A stretch of DNA of 64,000 bases from Ciona intestinalis. Taxonomy: Eukaryota; Chordata; Ascidiacea; Phlebobranchia; Cionidae. A model generated the notes under the pieces. The model was not told the DNA's origin, searched no databases, and saw only the letters and a program-made list of their open reading frames with translations. Positions 22,783 to 37,929 of this stretch are shown in pieces. The DNA lies in the NCBI RefSeq assembly GCF_000224145.3, contig NC_020174.2, positions 3,787,026-3,851,025 on the forward strand. Reading direction: 5' to 3'. Position 1 is the stretch's first letter, and each line of letters starts with the position of its first letter. The position numbers were made by a program, and so were the translations under genes.

Positions 22783-25700
22783 TTAGGCGGTATTTTCTTT
22801 AAGCCAAGCGCAAATTGCTTCGCCGTCACGTTTCCACCAGTCAGACTTCTGCCGGATTTGCTCAATAGATTGTTGGACCGTGCGTTCTGCAGCCATAGCA
22901 GGATTTTTCTCAAAGAAGTCCTGCAGTAAAAATGAAAGTTATAATAAATTGCCTAAATCCGTATTATAATTAATCCGTAAGCGGGCACGAAGTGTATGAA
23001 ACGGACACCCGTGTTGTGTTATAATATAATGAATGTCGTATTCCGGCACGCGAGGACAAAGTAGGGCTGAAAAGTTACATGCAAAATTATGTTTTCTTGC
23101 GTTTCAACTTTTGTGCTACCGGATTTAACCATGAAATTAGGTTTACATGTCACAATACGGTAATTACTGGGGATTTAGCTGTACAGGAGTGTTTAAAGTT
23201 GTCTCATTACATGCCAAACATTTTGTTGCGCTGGGATAACGTAATGAAGTTATGTGTAAAGATAAACAAGAAAAAATCAACAAATACTGAAAAGTGTTAT
23301 ACACCACAATAGTATTATCAACTTGAAAAACTACCTAAAAGTTACAACCGCATTATTTCCTAAAATACTCAAAAAAGGAAAAAGGGTAAAAAAACGTTTT
23401 TTAAACATTTGAATTTTTTTTCAACAAATAATTTTAATTATAAATCACCGTCTAAAAATTCCTTTATTTTAAAAATAAACGGTAAAAAAGCTAAGTTTTA
23501 CATCAACAAACCGAAGCAACCATATACAGTCAACCGCATAAAGGGGAACCGCAGTCGTGGTATTACAGGAACGTATAATTACGTTGGTGCAAACGCCAGC
23601 GGGCCAAAGACAACGCGACGCAATCATTTTGCGTGTTAAGTGCGTCAAAACGTAAATCCAAAATGGCGGTTACTTAAAAAAAAACTTTTAAGTGGAAATG
23701 CTTAAAAAAAACAAACAATTTTTCCAAGTGGACTTACTTCAACGTCTTTGGCCATTTCCTCGGTTCCAAAGTTCTCTGTCGTGTTCTGTCGGATACAATT
23801 GATCAGTGACAATTTTAACAACATATATTTATTAATATATATAGTAGGTTGGGGTAAGATGGGACATGTTTTAATTTTTTTGTTCTATTTGGCATCAAAC
23901 AAAGAATATTTACTTACCATACGACTCTTTAAAGTACGTTGTTAAATGTTAAAAAAACAGATCAGAAAATACAGTTTCAGGTGCTAACGGCATCCCATTT
24001 TACCCCGCAATACTATACCTTGCATTAAAATGGTTAGACACCTAACACAGGGTACATAAAATGCATATAAAAATAATTTCCATTAACTATAAACAAAACA
24101 TATTTCGAAATTGGTTGTGATGCAATATAAACGGTGGGTGTGGCCAATAAACGAGTATTTTGTTACTTCTGCTACCAGGCATAATGTAAATAACTTTTCA
24201 ACGGCTCATTTGGTATGAAAACATAGTGTGGTAAACTTTAATTCTTGCTGGGTGGCAGATGATACGTCGGAAATATACTACGTGTTTTTTCATACCAGAT
24301 TAGCCGTTGAAAAGATATGTAAAAAAATCGAGATTGATAAATATTACGATTTGAGACGATACCTTAACCAGGCGTGAGATTAGAAACATCCCCTTGTACA
24401 TTTCATGTAGTGTGTCCCAGTTATCTTTAGTGTATTTCCATGCAAGATCTCGGCCCACCTTGTGTTTAGTAGCAACCGAACCGATAACGAAGATACGATC
24501 GTTTGAACGCACTCGGTCCTAAAGAAACTTGTAATTAAATAAGGGCAAATATGCATTCATCAAAGGCACACTGTAATTAGAAATAATGGTATTTTGGTCA
24601 TACCTCAAACTGTACGTCTATGGTCGTGCATTTATATCATGTAAAGTGATTGTAGTTAGACAGTCGCTAACCGTAAGTAAAAGACACTAGAATAACAGTT
24701 CTACAGTGCACTTATTTTAACGACTGTCGTTTTGCTACTAATTCCTTTATCCTAATTTGTACCGTATTCAAAGAGATAAAAAATAAGTGACACATCGTAA
24801 CTTATATATAGTAGAGTGGGGGAAGATGGGAAACCTTTAGCACGAAATATCCAAATATCTTGACCGTGATTTAAACAATTAACAGCGGTTCATGAGAATC
24901 GTAAGGATACGTTTTTTTTTATAATTCCTTAAATGTTCTTTGTTTACTATCAAATGGGACGAGAAAATCGAATAAAGATGTGTCCCACCTTCCCCACCCT
25001 ACTATACAAAAACACCATTTTTCGTTGCCATCCTACAAATGCCTTCTATTATATATGGGCGGGCTCCTGTAGCGCTGTACGCCATAGGTCCTTAGTTTTA
25101 TGCCAATACCCCCAAACAAGAAGCTTACCGACATAGCGAAGTCTAAAACTTCTTTAATAAGAGTCGGGTCCTTGGCTGAACCAAGACAACGTTCGATGCG
25201 GTTTCGTTCCTCGTGGAGATCGGTTTCTTTGTGGAGCTGTAGGAATATGATTACATTTATTAAACGCCACAGAATCGTACAGTCATCAGTGAACGTTATG
25301 TTTTTTTAAACACAAAAACTTAAATTATCTGTTTTTAAAGTAACAAAAATGCGTTGTGTTTTATATTAACAAAAAATGGGGAATTTTCGCTATTTGTTTA
25401 AAAAGTAACAAAAATATGTTATATGTAACAAACAACAAAATAAATGCGTTGTGCCAAATGAAACAGTATGTATCGACGAAAACAAACGACCATGCAAAGA
25501 AACAGCGCATTATTTACTTATACATAAAAAACAACAACTTTTACAGTGTTTTCCAACTCGTACCGTTAACAGTGTTTCCAGGTCTTTTTTACCACCATGG
25601 GAAAGAACGTTGCCGTACACAGGAGCGCGTAGATCGGCGTGAAGGCAACACGATTTGTCCAGCTGGGGATTCGAAAATATTATTACGCGTGACGTAATTA

Positions 25701-28700
25701 TTGCGCGAACCAAAATAAACCAATGTTACGCAACGTGGTCAATTACGTGAATTTACATAACACCCTGTATTACAAAGCAGTTTATAAATATTACTTTAAC
25801 TGGTTTAGTTAACACATATCCGCATAAAGTGTTAAATGTATTGTGAAATACGTACGTGGCTTGAAAGTCGTTTAGCAGATTCAGTGATAGTGTTTGTACA
25901 TCCGCATTCGCCCATACGTCGTATAACAAGGCTTCGTAGTAAGCTTTCCAAGTGACCTAGTACAAAATGAATGATAAATGAATGTAATTTGATTTATCCT
26001 CGCGTGGCGGCAGCGACATTCGTTATAAAATGGGGCATATATGGATGAATGTAATTTGCTTTACTCTCACGTGGCCAGAAAACGACAGTCGTTATAACAC
26101 CGGTGTTTTGTTTCATACACCTCGTGCCAGCTTACGAGTTACCAGGTATGTTACTTTGTGGGTGATTAATATTACGTTCCTTAATTAACAGTTCGAACAA
26201 TAATAGTTAAAACAACCAGATTAAAAAAATTACAAATGAATTCATTAGACCACTATAATGTTATTTAAACCACGCTGGCACAAGGTGTATGAAACAGAGC
26301 ACCCGTGTTATAGCGACTGTCGTTGCCCCGCCCCACGCAAAAAATAAAGCTAATTACATTCATTTATGTATGCCTTATGATATAGCGACCGTCGTTGCCG
26401 GCCAGAAAATAAAGCAAGTTACATTTATTCATATTTATACGTAATTACCTTCACCGTCCTTTGCTTCCCAACCCATGTTATCAGCTGTACGCTTCATAAG
26501 TTTAAGTGTGAACTTCTTAAAGTTGCCATGAGCTTCGTCGTTGTTCCACAGCAATGAAAACAGTGTGCCTATCTTGCCATCCACGTCACTCCATACAGTG
26601 AAGTCGGTCTCATTCTCGTAAGCGGCAAGCGCCTTTAGGAAGTCGGTGGTAGGCGCTACACCTGAAGATGCCTGAGAATTTGAAAATTAGTAGTAGTGCG
26701 TATACGAAAACTAATCTGAGTTTGAATGAAGCAATGTAACGGTATCACATTTTATCATTTAGTTAAAACATTTAGGTAAACGCTCCGGATTGTACATCGT
26801 ATTTTAACATTTACATTACATTTTATCATTTAGTTTAGGTAAACGCTCCATATTAAAATGTGATGTCAATGATAAAATGTGATGTACAATCCGGGATGTT
26901 TACCTAAATGTTTTAACTAAACGATAAAATGTGAATTGTACATTTTAAAATTTAATCGCGTTTTGCAGTTCTTTTGTAAAAAAAATAATTAGTTAAAAGT
27001 AGTGTATATATATTAGCTATGTACAAGAGTGACAAGACACAATAATTATCAAACAACATAGTGTTGCAGCTAATTTTAAAATGTTGATACAATTCAATTA
27101 GAGTATCATGCATTGCCAATACAATCGTTTTGTGATTTTGCACCTATACGGTTAAAAGGTAGGGTATACCAGTCAAATAAATATATATTCAATTAAGGAA
27201 TACATAAATCGTTTTTTGGTATAAAAACGCTAATTTTATTATATGTTAATTTCGTCCACTACTGTCAAGACTCTATTAAGTTATGACAAAAATAGCATTA
27301 TACTAAATAAAACATGTAAATTTGCGACATACCAGGGCAAAAAGATCATTTTGAAGACCAAGCCTATCTCGTGCTGGTAAAGTACGATCACGCACTGCTG
27401 GTAGGAGTGCAGTAAGGAGATCGGAACTGTACCGGACACGATAGAAACCGTAGGTTCCCGGGTTCAGCTTCACCCAACTGTGGAAATTGGTGGGAATTTA
27501 TTTAAACGGCAAATGTCACTGGAATGTATTGTAGAGTGGGGGAAGATGGAAAACTTTTCATTCTATTTTTTGTCTCATTTAGTAGTAAAAAAACGTTCAA
27601 AGAATTATAAAATTGTATCCTCACGACTCCCATAGACTGGTAGCAATTTGTGTATTAAACTATTAATAGAAACGATGTTATCTAATGTGATCTTAAGGTA
27701 CCACCGAAGTTTTAGAAAAATTATTCATTCTTTTAATAAATTGTGCGAAATTAAAAAAAAAGACGTTTGATTGATGTTATTTTTTTAACGCTACTTACGC
27801 GTCTCTTGCTACGCCATCGATCTTCACTTCAGTGGTTTGAGAGTCAAACAGAATGCTCTTCACCGGCTCTTTGGGGGAGGAGGATGTGGAAAAAGATACC
27901 GGGATCGACCACAAGGAGGCACTGTCATCTACAAGAAAAAAATAAAAATTTCGAAAAAAAAAAAAAACTACGTTTGATTTTTTAAGATGTCTGGTCAGTT
28001 TAGTGGATAATATATATGAAAAAATAGTTATATAGACAATAGTTTACATTTACCTTCAGAAATTTTAACATATTAATGTGCAAAACATGCAGTTTCATCC
28101 TATTTTGGTTACCAAACGTAAAGACTTACTTTAGTTTTCCTACTACTACTATTTTTTTTACTTTTTAAAGTTGCAGTTAATTTTACAAATATACTCACAG
28201 CATAACAGAACACCCCATAATTTACATTTATGTCACTTATGTGAACATACTTTAGAGACTTACCAGTGTTGGCTGACATGCTGTTGGCTCTAAACTTGCT
28301 CTGTGAGAGCGATAAAGTGATGCTGTTGTCGGTTCTTTCTTTAACTTCAACATTCAAGACAGGGTAACCCATTTGTTTGGTCCAGGTTGTCATAACCTTG
28401 GTAGGAATGAATAAATGTAACTTGTTTATTTTGGGTAATGGGACAATCCTGGTCTAAATCCCAAGACCCATGAAGTGCCTTGCTGTGGGACCTCACCCGC
28501 ATAGAATATGTTGGGGTAATGCGCCAATCCTAGCCTAAATACCCGGACTCAGGGGGTCCCACGCTGTAGGACCCGACTCACATAGAATAGAACTTGTTTA
28601 TGCATGTGTGGCAGGGCAAAGACAGTCGTTATATCATGGGTGTTCTGTGTATGTGACTACTGGGTAGGAAAAAGTACTGTTAAGTGTTTCGTCCAAGAAC

Positions 28701-31700
28701 ACATACGCACAGAACTTATTTATCCTTCCATAGCAAGGCTATGACAGTTGTTATAACACAGGTGTTCTGTTTTACACACTTTGTGTCCGGCAAAATGAAG
28801 CCATATTTTAGGAAAGTAAGCCAGCCAGTCTATACCCTAATTAAAATAGGTTAAATGCCTAAAAACTTGAAAAATGGGGATTTGAAATTCCGAAAAAAAT
28901 ACCTGCTGTACTGGTTTACCGCTTGCATCTCCGAGTGCTGCCCACAAGTCTTCAGTAAATGCGTTCTTGTAAGCATGTTTCTTTAAGTAAACATTCATGC
29001 CTTTTCTGAAACTCTGAGTGTAAAAACCTTTAGGCATTGATAGACATTGAAGTGAAACAGAAATTGGTCCATAAATCAAAACAATTGCACCAGCAGAACA
29101 AATATGCATAAAAGTTGTCTTTCAGTAAAATGTTATTATACTGACGCACACCATATAAAGTTTGTTACACTGAAGACAGATTCATTTGACAAATAAAGAC
29201 TTAATTTCCGCAGCAATAAACACACATTGGCGGTGGCGCAGCCCAAAAAAAGGGGGGAAAAGGAGGTGTTAAAATTTTTGAGGTGTTAAAAAAATTAAAA
29301 AAACAAAAAAGTTTTTAAATGGGGAGTGCGACCCCCAAAACCCCCACTGGCTACGCCACCACACATTGGTATCAAAATTAAGAAAACAATTTTAAAAACC
29401 TCGTCTCCAATCCAGTTGTGCAACATCCGGATGACAGATGCTCCTTTGCTGTATGAGATCGCATCGAAGATCTCATCCACTTCATCTGGGTGACCTACAG
29501 GTATCTCAATGGGATGACTGTTGTCCAAAGAGTCTAAGTCCATGGCTCTGCAATAAAAGAGAAATTGTTAAATTTTACTGTGTTTTGTTTTATACACCCC
29601 AAAGAAATTGTAAAATTTTACTTTGGGCAACAAAGCTTTAACAAGTCTAACCAAAAGTTTTGGTTATTAACACAAATTATTAAAAAATACCTTGCTGCTG
29701 TTTCTTATTGAGTAAAATTAGGTTACATTACTTTAATGCTTTTTCTTCTGGTATGTAATTTAATAATTTGTGAACTAACATTTTATGTCCTCTTTAGTTG
29801 TATTTATAAGAGTAATAAACAAAACTACGCAAGCAATAAATACAAATCGGACAATCATGAAAGCAAAATAAGCTTTACTATTACTAACAGTGCAGAAATA
29901 ATGACATCTAGGAATTGGGATTTTTTTCTCCAAGCGACAATGCTTTTAAATTTGGAAATTTGGAAATTTTGTTTGTCTACCTACTAAGCAAGTATATATA
30001 TATTAACTATACACCAACACCAGTGAGTATAGGTATTAACCATTCTATGTGGGTGAGGTCCCGCAGCGCAGCACGCCATGGGTCTTAAAGTTGGTAGCAC
30101 GCGATCGGTCCTAGAATTTTTATTAAATAAATAAATATTCTATGAAAAGTAAAACATTCCACCTGACAAGATCATGAGTCACAAACTGGGTCCAAATATC
30201 AAACTTCGGGTGGCAGTGATCTGTTGCCAGGTATTCCATGAAGGAAGCAAAACCTTCGTTCAACCACAAGTGTGTCCACCATTCCTAGATACAGTTGTAT
30301 TATTTAAGGTGGTGTATGTTGCATGTTAGCACAATAGACAGCAGCCTTTTTAACACAGAACAGCTTTACCCATAGCTTAGGTAGGAATGTACATTACAGA
30401 ATAATTAGGTATTCTAGGATATCCTTTTCGAATCTAGAATTTTGAATCTTTTTGTATGTATAAAAAAAAATGTATCAAGCCAAAAGACCAAGCCGAAACG
30501 TATAGCAACCTTTAAAAAGACGCTGCAAAACGTTTTCTCTTGAAAGTCCCACAAACACAAGAATCTTTTTTTTTTAAATTATTACAAATTAAAAAAATGT
30601 TAGTTTAGTTGAAGTGATGATGAATGATGACGTCATTAAACAGAATACCGAGTCCCGTAATTGGATTCGAATACACGGATTCGAAATTCTGTAATGTGCA
30701 TCCCTAAGCTTAGGGTTATGCTTTCATGCAGAAAATAAAGTGCATCTCCAATTAGGATGAATATTTTTGGTTTAAGTAAAAAAGAAATCCTAAACCGTGA
30801 TTTCAGGTAACTAAAAAAAATAAAAGCATTTTTTTTTTAATTCTAGACATCCTTTCATGCCAAAGTACCAACTGCTCACCATTGTGACCAAGTTCCCGAA
30901 CCATTGGTGAGCAAGTTCATGGGATACCACCAGTGCCACCCACTGGCGAGTATGAGCGGAGGAACTCGTCTCGTCGATTAAGAGAGCTGTTTCACTGCAT
31001 TACATTCATGTTTCATAAACATGTATTAATATGTAAAACAATTATATATAGATATTATATTTTATAACTTTTTCACAAAATTTTTATGTTCAGGTTTAAA
31101 AATAGTATCAAACAAAGTCCTCTACAAAATACTTTGGCTCTGCTTGTTTGGATGAAAATTTAGCAGCATATAATGTCACCACATTAAAAAAAATTATGGC
31201 AAAAATTGGTCTTATGTACCCTAGTCCCTAACTTTACACATACCAGGCACATGGTATTAATCACCTACCGATAAGTTACCAGGCCCCAGTTCTCCATTGC
31301 CCCTGCACAGAAATCAGCGATAGCAATTAAATCCATCTTTGCAAGTGGGTAAGGGATCCCGAAATAATCTTTGTAGAAAGGAAGAGCTTTTGTTGCTACT
31401 TCGAGCGCAAATTTACCCTAAAAAAAACAGCATTTGAATTTTCTTTACAAGAAAAGGAGACATTTTCAATGTGATTTTGAAAGTCTACAAAATTAATTTC
31501 AGGCAGCCATGAAAATGTTTGTGGGCCAAAAACACATATTATTTACAATATTTAATTCCTAATGGTGTGCAGAAGTTTATATACGATACACAGTATTTGT
31601 ACACACCTGTGCAGATTTACCAACAGGGGTATATACCCTCACTTTTACACCATTGCTTGTTTGGTCTTCAACATAATCAAATTCACCTGCAAAATGGGAT

Positions 31701-33629
31701 ATTTGAAGTAATTAAAACTGCAGATGCTACTGACCTAATTGCACAAGAAGTTGCTTAAGCAAAAACAATAGATTTTTTTCTATTTTGAAAATTGCTACAT
31801 TTCGTGATGAAAATTTAATATTTAAAGATCTATGGTAGGGTGGGGAAGACAGAAGTCCAGGACACCTTTTGTTCTATTATCTTTTTCCATTTGGTAGTAA
31901 ACAAAGAACGTTCAAAGAAATATAAAACCAAAACCTTGCGACTTCCATAGACCGATGTTTATTGTTTAAAATACGGTTAGAACTTAGGATATTTGAATAT
32001 TATGTGCTAAAGGTGTCCCGTCTTTCCCCACTCTACTATAAAAGTAATAATTTGTTTGAGATTTCAATAATTAGACAGTGATAACTGATAACCTATAAAA
32101 AAATTCAGCGTATATTATTTGGTGAACATAGTGGTAAACTGATTAACAAATTCCATACCTACTACAAAAGCAAGCAGATATGTTGACATAATTGGTGTCT
32201 GTGCATATTTCATCACTTTCAAAGTGTTGTCTTCGCTGTACACACTTTCATCAATTACATTCTGTAAATCAAGAATGTTACATATTATAAAATGCTGTTG
32301 AATTATGTTGTACGTTTCTTTAGATTTATAGCAAAAACGGGAAACTAACACTTGATTAAAAATACACTAAATAAATTTGGTTATATCTCACAAAATTCCT
32401 TATTTCAGTTTTGTGTAAATTTATGTCATTATAAATCCACCCCCCCACAAAAAAAAAAACAATAAATATAAATATATATTAATTTTAAGTTATTTTCTAT
32501 ATTTTTACCATGTTTGAAAGTGCGACCAGGTCTTTAGGCACTACCAGTGTTGTATCAAATGTTGCTTTCATTGCTGGTTCATCCCAACAAGGGAAACATC
32601 TCCTTGCATCTGTTGCTTCAAACTGAGTAACAGCAGCGAACTTTTCCTCACCATTTCCACTAACGTACCTAAAGAAAATATTGTTGCTCATGCTCATTGG
32701 TGTCATATGAATAACCATTAAAATTCATAAAAAAAGTATGCATGCAGGACTAGACAACTGGGTTTACAGCTACCATGTTAATAAAAAAGTCAAGTATGAT
32801 AACTATTAACTAATGAATAAATCTAATTTATTTTTTATTGTATGCTGAGGTAACGAGAGTGTTAGGATTTATAAACTGTTGGCGCTTTAATCCCTCCGAA
32901 TTACACCACATACTTGCTTCTGTAGAATCCTTTCATTTTGTTGTTGAGTTCTCCAGTAAAGTTCATGTCTAACACACCATTGCCTGGTGATAATAAAACA
33001 GACAAGGTAAAAATTTGGTAAAATTATGCTCCAAAACAAACAAAAAATGATTGATTATTTAAAAGGTATAGGGCTAGGCAAATAATAGAATATCGCATTT
33101 TTGTGCTTTTACCTATGGGTAGGTCACTTGGAAATTGGATGACCACTTTTTCATTCTCTACTTGAAACGAAATGTCCGAAGAAGCTATTGCAGACTTTCC
33201 TTCTGCTGTAAAGCTGGCTGAAGCAATTTTGATGTCCAAACAATTGAGCACGATATTGTTTGTTGCTTCATTAACCTGAGAAAAGATAAAACAAAAGTGA
33301 GCTTCATGTTGGGTAAAAAAAAAGATATAAAAATAACCTAACAATTTTGAAAGTGACAATTGCATACAAACCTTCACATCAATCTGCTGTTTCCCCTCAA
33401 ACACAAAATTTTTAAGGCACGGTTTTAACCAAAGATTGTAGTTGACTGGTACAACAGTCGAAGGAAGGCGAGAAAATGGTTTCTTCTGTGCAGGCATAGT
33501 TGAAAATAGCAGTTGGTTAACTAAATTTAACACAGGGGACGTGAACCTTTTAGCAACTGGAAAATAACACACAATATTTGCATGTGGTAGAAGGACAGAT
33601 GTAACTCTTCCCACTTGCCTAAGATGCAT
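22783..33629 (-). CDS. NPEPPS: NPEPPS, puromycin-sensitive aminopeptidase (M1 metallopeptidase)
   Basis: Zinc aminopeptidase of family M1 that trims N-terminal residues from cytosolic peptides. Exons: 33372-33629, 33113-33275, 32914-32983, 32509-32668, 32159-32261, 31607-31686, 31269-31417, 30880-30994, 30163-30284, 29400-29547, 28903-29013, 28264-28396, 27799-27928, 27333-27477, 26449-26671, 25856-25956, 25564-25662, 25129-25236, 24363-24518, 23738-23785, 22783-22920. All phases agree and the sum is 919 residues, as I recall for human NPEPPS. Visible hallmarks are the substrate-anchoring GAMEN motif (317-321), zinc site HELAH (353-357) and the third ligand Glu376 in WLNEGF, 18 residues further on. 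Exon 4 reads [20 protein letters not shown], and the C-terminal ERAP1-like helical part ends [18 protein letters not shown]. Start: Met1 at 33629 gives an N-terminal extension like that of the human long form; an internal Met45 (33497) starts [12 protein letters not shown], equivalent to the human MPEKRPFERLP. Introns carry several MITEs. It is divergent with UBE2E. Confidence 0.97.
22973..23068 (+). repeat. SINE fragment
   Basis: CCGTAAGCGGGCACGAAGTG with GTATGAAACGGACACCCGTG, the reverse-orientation core of the tRNA-derived SINE. In the last NPEPPS intron. Confidence 0.55.
23838..24017 (+). mobile_element. TA-MITE copy, diverged
   Basis: TATAGTAGGTTGGGGTAAGA and CATCCCATTTTACCCCGC then AATACTATA. 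NPEPPS intron. Confidence 0.8.
24185..24323. mobile_element. short inverted-repeat element (MITE-like)
   Basis: The left arm AACTTTTCAACGGCTCATTT, then GGTATGAAAACA, pairs with the right arm read in reverse (CTTTTCAACGGCTAATCTGG, then TATGAAAAAACA). Arms are about 40 bp with few mismatches. It sits in the NPEPPS intron just below exon 24363-24518 and is unrelated in sequence to the TA-MITE. Confidence 0.75.
24804..25006 (-). mobile_element. TA-MITE copy
   Basis: TATAGTAGAGTGGGGGAAGA and CCACCTTCCCCACCCTACTA ends; internal ACTATCAAATGGGACGAGAA. NPEPPS intron. Confidence 0.92.
25975..26160 (-). repeat. two adjacent SINE copies (one truncated)
   Basis: ATGAATGTAATTTG occurs at about 25980 and again at about 26045. 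The second runs through GGCCAGAAAACGACAGTCG and CACCTCGTGCCAGCTTACGA. NPEPPS intron. Confidence 0.75.
26274..26440 (+). repeat. SINE fragments in reverse orientation
   Basis: GGCACAAGGTGTATGAAAC and GCGACTGTCGTTGCCCCGCC, followed by a second partial copy ending in ACATTTATTCAT tail sequence. Confidence 0.7.
26746..26933. repeat. palindromic inverted-repeat element
   Basis: A left arm at 26746-26799 (ATTTTATCATTTAGTTAAAA, then CATTTAGGTAAACGCTCCGG) is matched in reverse by the right arm at 26880-26933 with a few mismatches. The arms are about 54 bp, and the loop contains a second, smaller palindrome of the same sequence. It lies in the NPEPPS intron between 26671 and 27333. Single arms occur at 3525 and 40929. 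Confidence 0.85.
27529..27665 (+). mobile_element. TA-MITE copy, truncated on the right
   Basis: TGTAGAGTGGGGGAAGATGG opens it; it stops after the ACGACTCCCATAGAC block. NPEPPS intron. Confidence 0.8.
28430..28590 (+). repeat. two tandem copies of short repeat C
   Basis: GGACAATCCTGGTCTAAATC at the first and GCCAATCCTAGCCTAAATAC at the second, each ending near CACATAGAATA. NPEPPS intron. Confidence 0.75.
28595..28800 (-). repeat. SINE copies, partial
   Basis: GACAGTCGTTATATCATGGG and later GACAGTTGTTATAACACAGG mark two heads of the same SINE family. NPEPPS intron. Confidence 0.65.
29231..29360. mobile_element. MITE-like element with 9-bp target duplication
   Basis: The termini are GGTGGCGCAGCC and its near inverse GGCTACGCCACC. 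Both sides are flanked by ACACATTGG (29222-29230 and 29361-29369). An 8-9 bp duplication fits hAT-type insertion. The interior is poly-purine rich (GGGGGGAAAAGGAGG). It lies in the NPEPPS intron just below exon 29400-29547. Confidence 0.85.
30051..30115 (-). repeat. short repeat C copy, reverse
   Basis: CATTCTATGTGGGTGAGGTC then CCGCAGCGCAGCACGCCATG. NPEPPS intron. Confidence 0.7.
30382..30706. mobile_element. complete hAT-type MITE (325 bp) with 8-bp target duplication
   Basis: Starts TAGGAATGTACATTACAGAA and ends TCTGTAATGTGCATCCCTA, an inverted terminal pair. Direct copies of AGCTTAGG flank it at 30374-30381 and 30707-30714. The 8-bp duplication and TAGGGATGCAC-type ends are typical of hAT elements. 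There is no transposase frame. It sits in the NPEPPS intron between 30284 and 30880. A second copy lies at 1-279. Confidence 0.92.
31831..32042 (+). mobile_element. TA-MITE copy
   Basis: TATGGTAGGGTGGGGAAGAC and GTCCCGTCTTTCCCCACTCT ends; about 10 bp of extra sequence after the left end. NPEPPS intron. Confidence 0.9.
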
Positions 33630-34349
33630 GGTCTACACTCTACAGATTTGTATAGTATTTAACTTGTAACAGGCAAAATATAACCCAATTAACGTTTTTG
33701 GGAATTAAAAAAACAAATAAATTTAGTATAAAACGGAAACCGTTATGCTGTTTTGTCGTAGTTTGGGCTATATTGCCAGTTTCGTGTATAGTGTTTAACT
33801 TTTCGTTACAATTCCGAATATCCATAGTGGTTTATTTATTTGCGACTCATTATGAGAATGGTATTTGTTGTTTTTAGTCGGTAGATTACTCAATAACATG
33901 TTCACTATAGATATTTAATGCCAGCATACAAGTATTATTTTAAGCAAACCGATAACCTTACAGTCACAAACCACAACAGAAAAACATACGAATACTGCTA
34001 AACACGTGACCGTTCTTGTATTGTATGTCTATTTCTGAAATATAGAGGTAGACATGTTATATAACTATCGCCGAGAGAAAAGAAACCCGTAAGACGCTTA
34101 CATAATAACCACAATTTTTTACACGGACTCGTGCTTGTATTGCTTATTCGTAATATAAATTAGGTTTACTGATCAATATTTTACCAAGTTTAAAAATAGT
34201 AGAAAAGCGATAGCCTTTTTTCCTTCAAGGCCCATTTCCGATATAGGAAACTTCAACCATAGTGCTTCAATTGTTTAGCAGTAGTTTGCAGTCCACTGCT
34301 GTTTGCGTATAGTAGCTCGAATTTTGTGAATCCGAATTTGTTTTCGGCC
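33630..34349. promoter_or_regulatory. divergent promoter region of NPEPPS and UBE2E
   Basis: The two coding starts point away from each other across 720 bp with no recognised repeat. A CACGTGAC E-box-like site is at 34003-34010. No TATA box could be assigned to either side with confidence. Shared regulation is inferred from the arrangement only. Confidence 0.5.
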
Positions 34350-36947
<2,598 letters not shown>

Positions 36948-37195
36948 ATACTTGCATCCTTTACTCCATCCGAATCAAAAGAACGCATTTTGTATAACAA
37001 TTCTATACCGCCCTGTTCTTAGTTACGCAGATACTTGTAGGTAACAATGTTTGTTTAATCCAGCTATGTATGTTGTTTTGGTTTCCTATTGGTACTGTAA
37101 CATACCTGGCAGTTGTTTTGTTTTAAGAGCATTTCACAATTGATTTTAAACGCCACTTAAATTTTTACAACATTTTTTGTATTTGTTAATAATGA

Positions 37196-37201
37196 AATAA
37201 A
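37196..37201 (+). terminator. probable UBE2E polyadenylation signal
   Basis: AATAAA 250 bp after the UBE2E stop codon on the coding strand. Confidence 0.5.
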
Positions 37202-37929
37202 GGGACCATGTTAAAAGGGAGCATGTTATACCTGAATTTGCTATCAATGTACATAAGTAAGTAACCTTACTTGGCTAGCAATTAGGCACATGTGAAGTTA
37301 ATCAACATTCAAAGTGTGTTTCACAAATGTAAATGCCCAAATTTGTATGAAATTCATCTTGTTTTAAACACATTCCTTTTTCGGTGTTGTTTTTCAACCT
37401 TTTTGTATGGGTTAACAACTAACACAGTTCACTTTAGTGGCTCACGCTCACGCATTTGCTTTTTTTCCTCCTTTCTGTGCAGTACATCACATGCAATACA
37501 GCTTTATGTACTTCATTAGGCTACAGTGTATTTTATGTAGTGCGAGTTATTAAGTTACAGACACTAGAAGAAAACATGATCAAAAGAATGTGTAACGAAT
37601 TATGTGTAACGAATTAGATATTAAACACAACCAGGATTGAAAAAACATGATAGTTTTTAGCCAAATACTTACATAATATTAGAATATGTACAGTATTGTT
37701 TCCTTATGGTAAAAACGGTTTATCCGATATCCACTTGTTAGGTAGGGGGCTTGGAGGTTCTTGTTCTTTTCTTGTTTCAGCTTCATGCTCTTGTATTATG
37801 GATCTAGAGATAATAAGAGGTAGTTTATTGAAAAGTTTGGATATATTTTCATCTACACAAGATAACATTAAAGCCCTTGTAGCCTACTATCAGACTCTAA
37901 AACCTGGTGAGGTGCATAAGGTAGCACCA

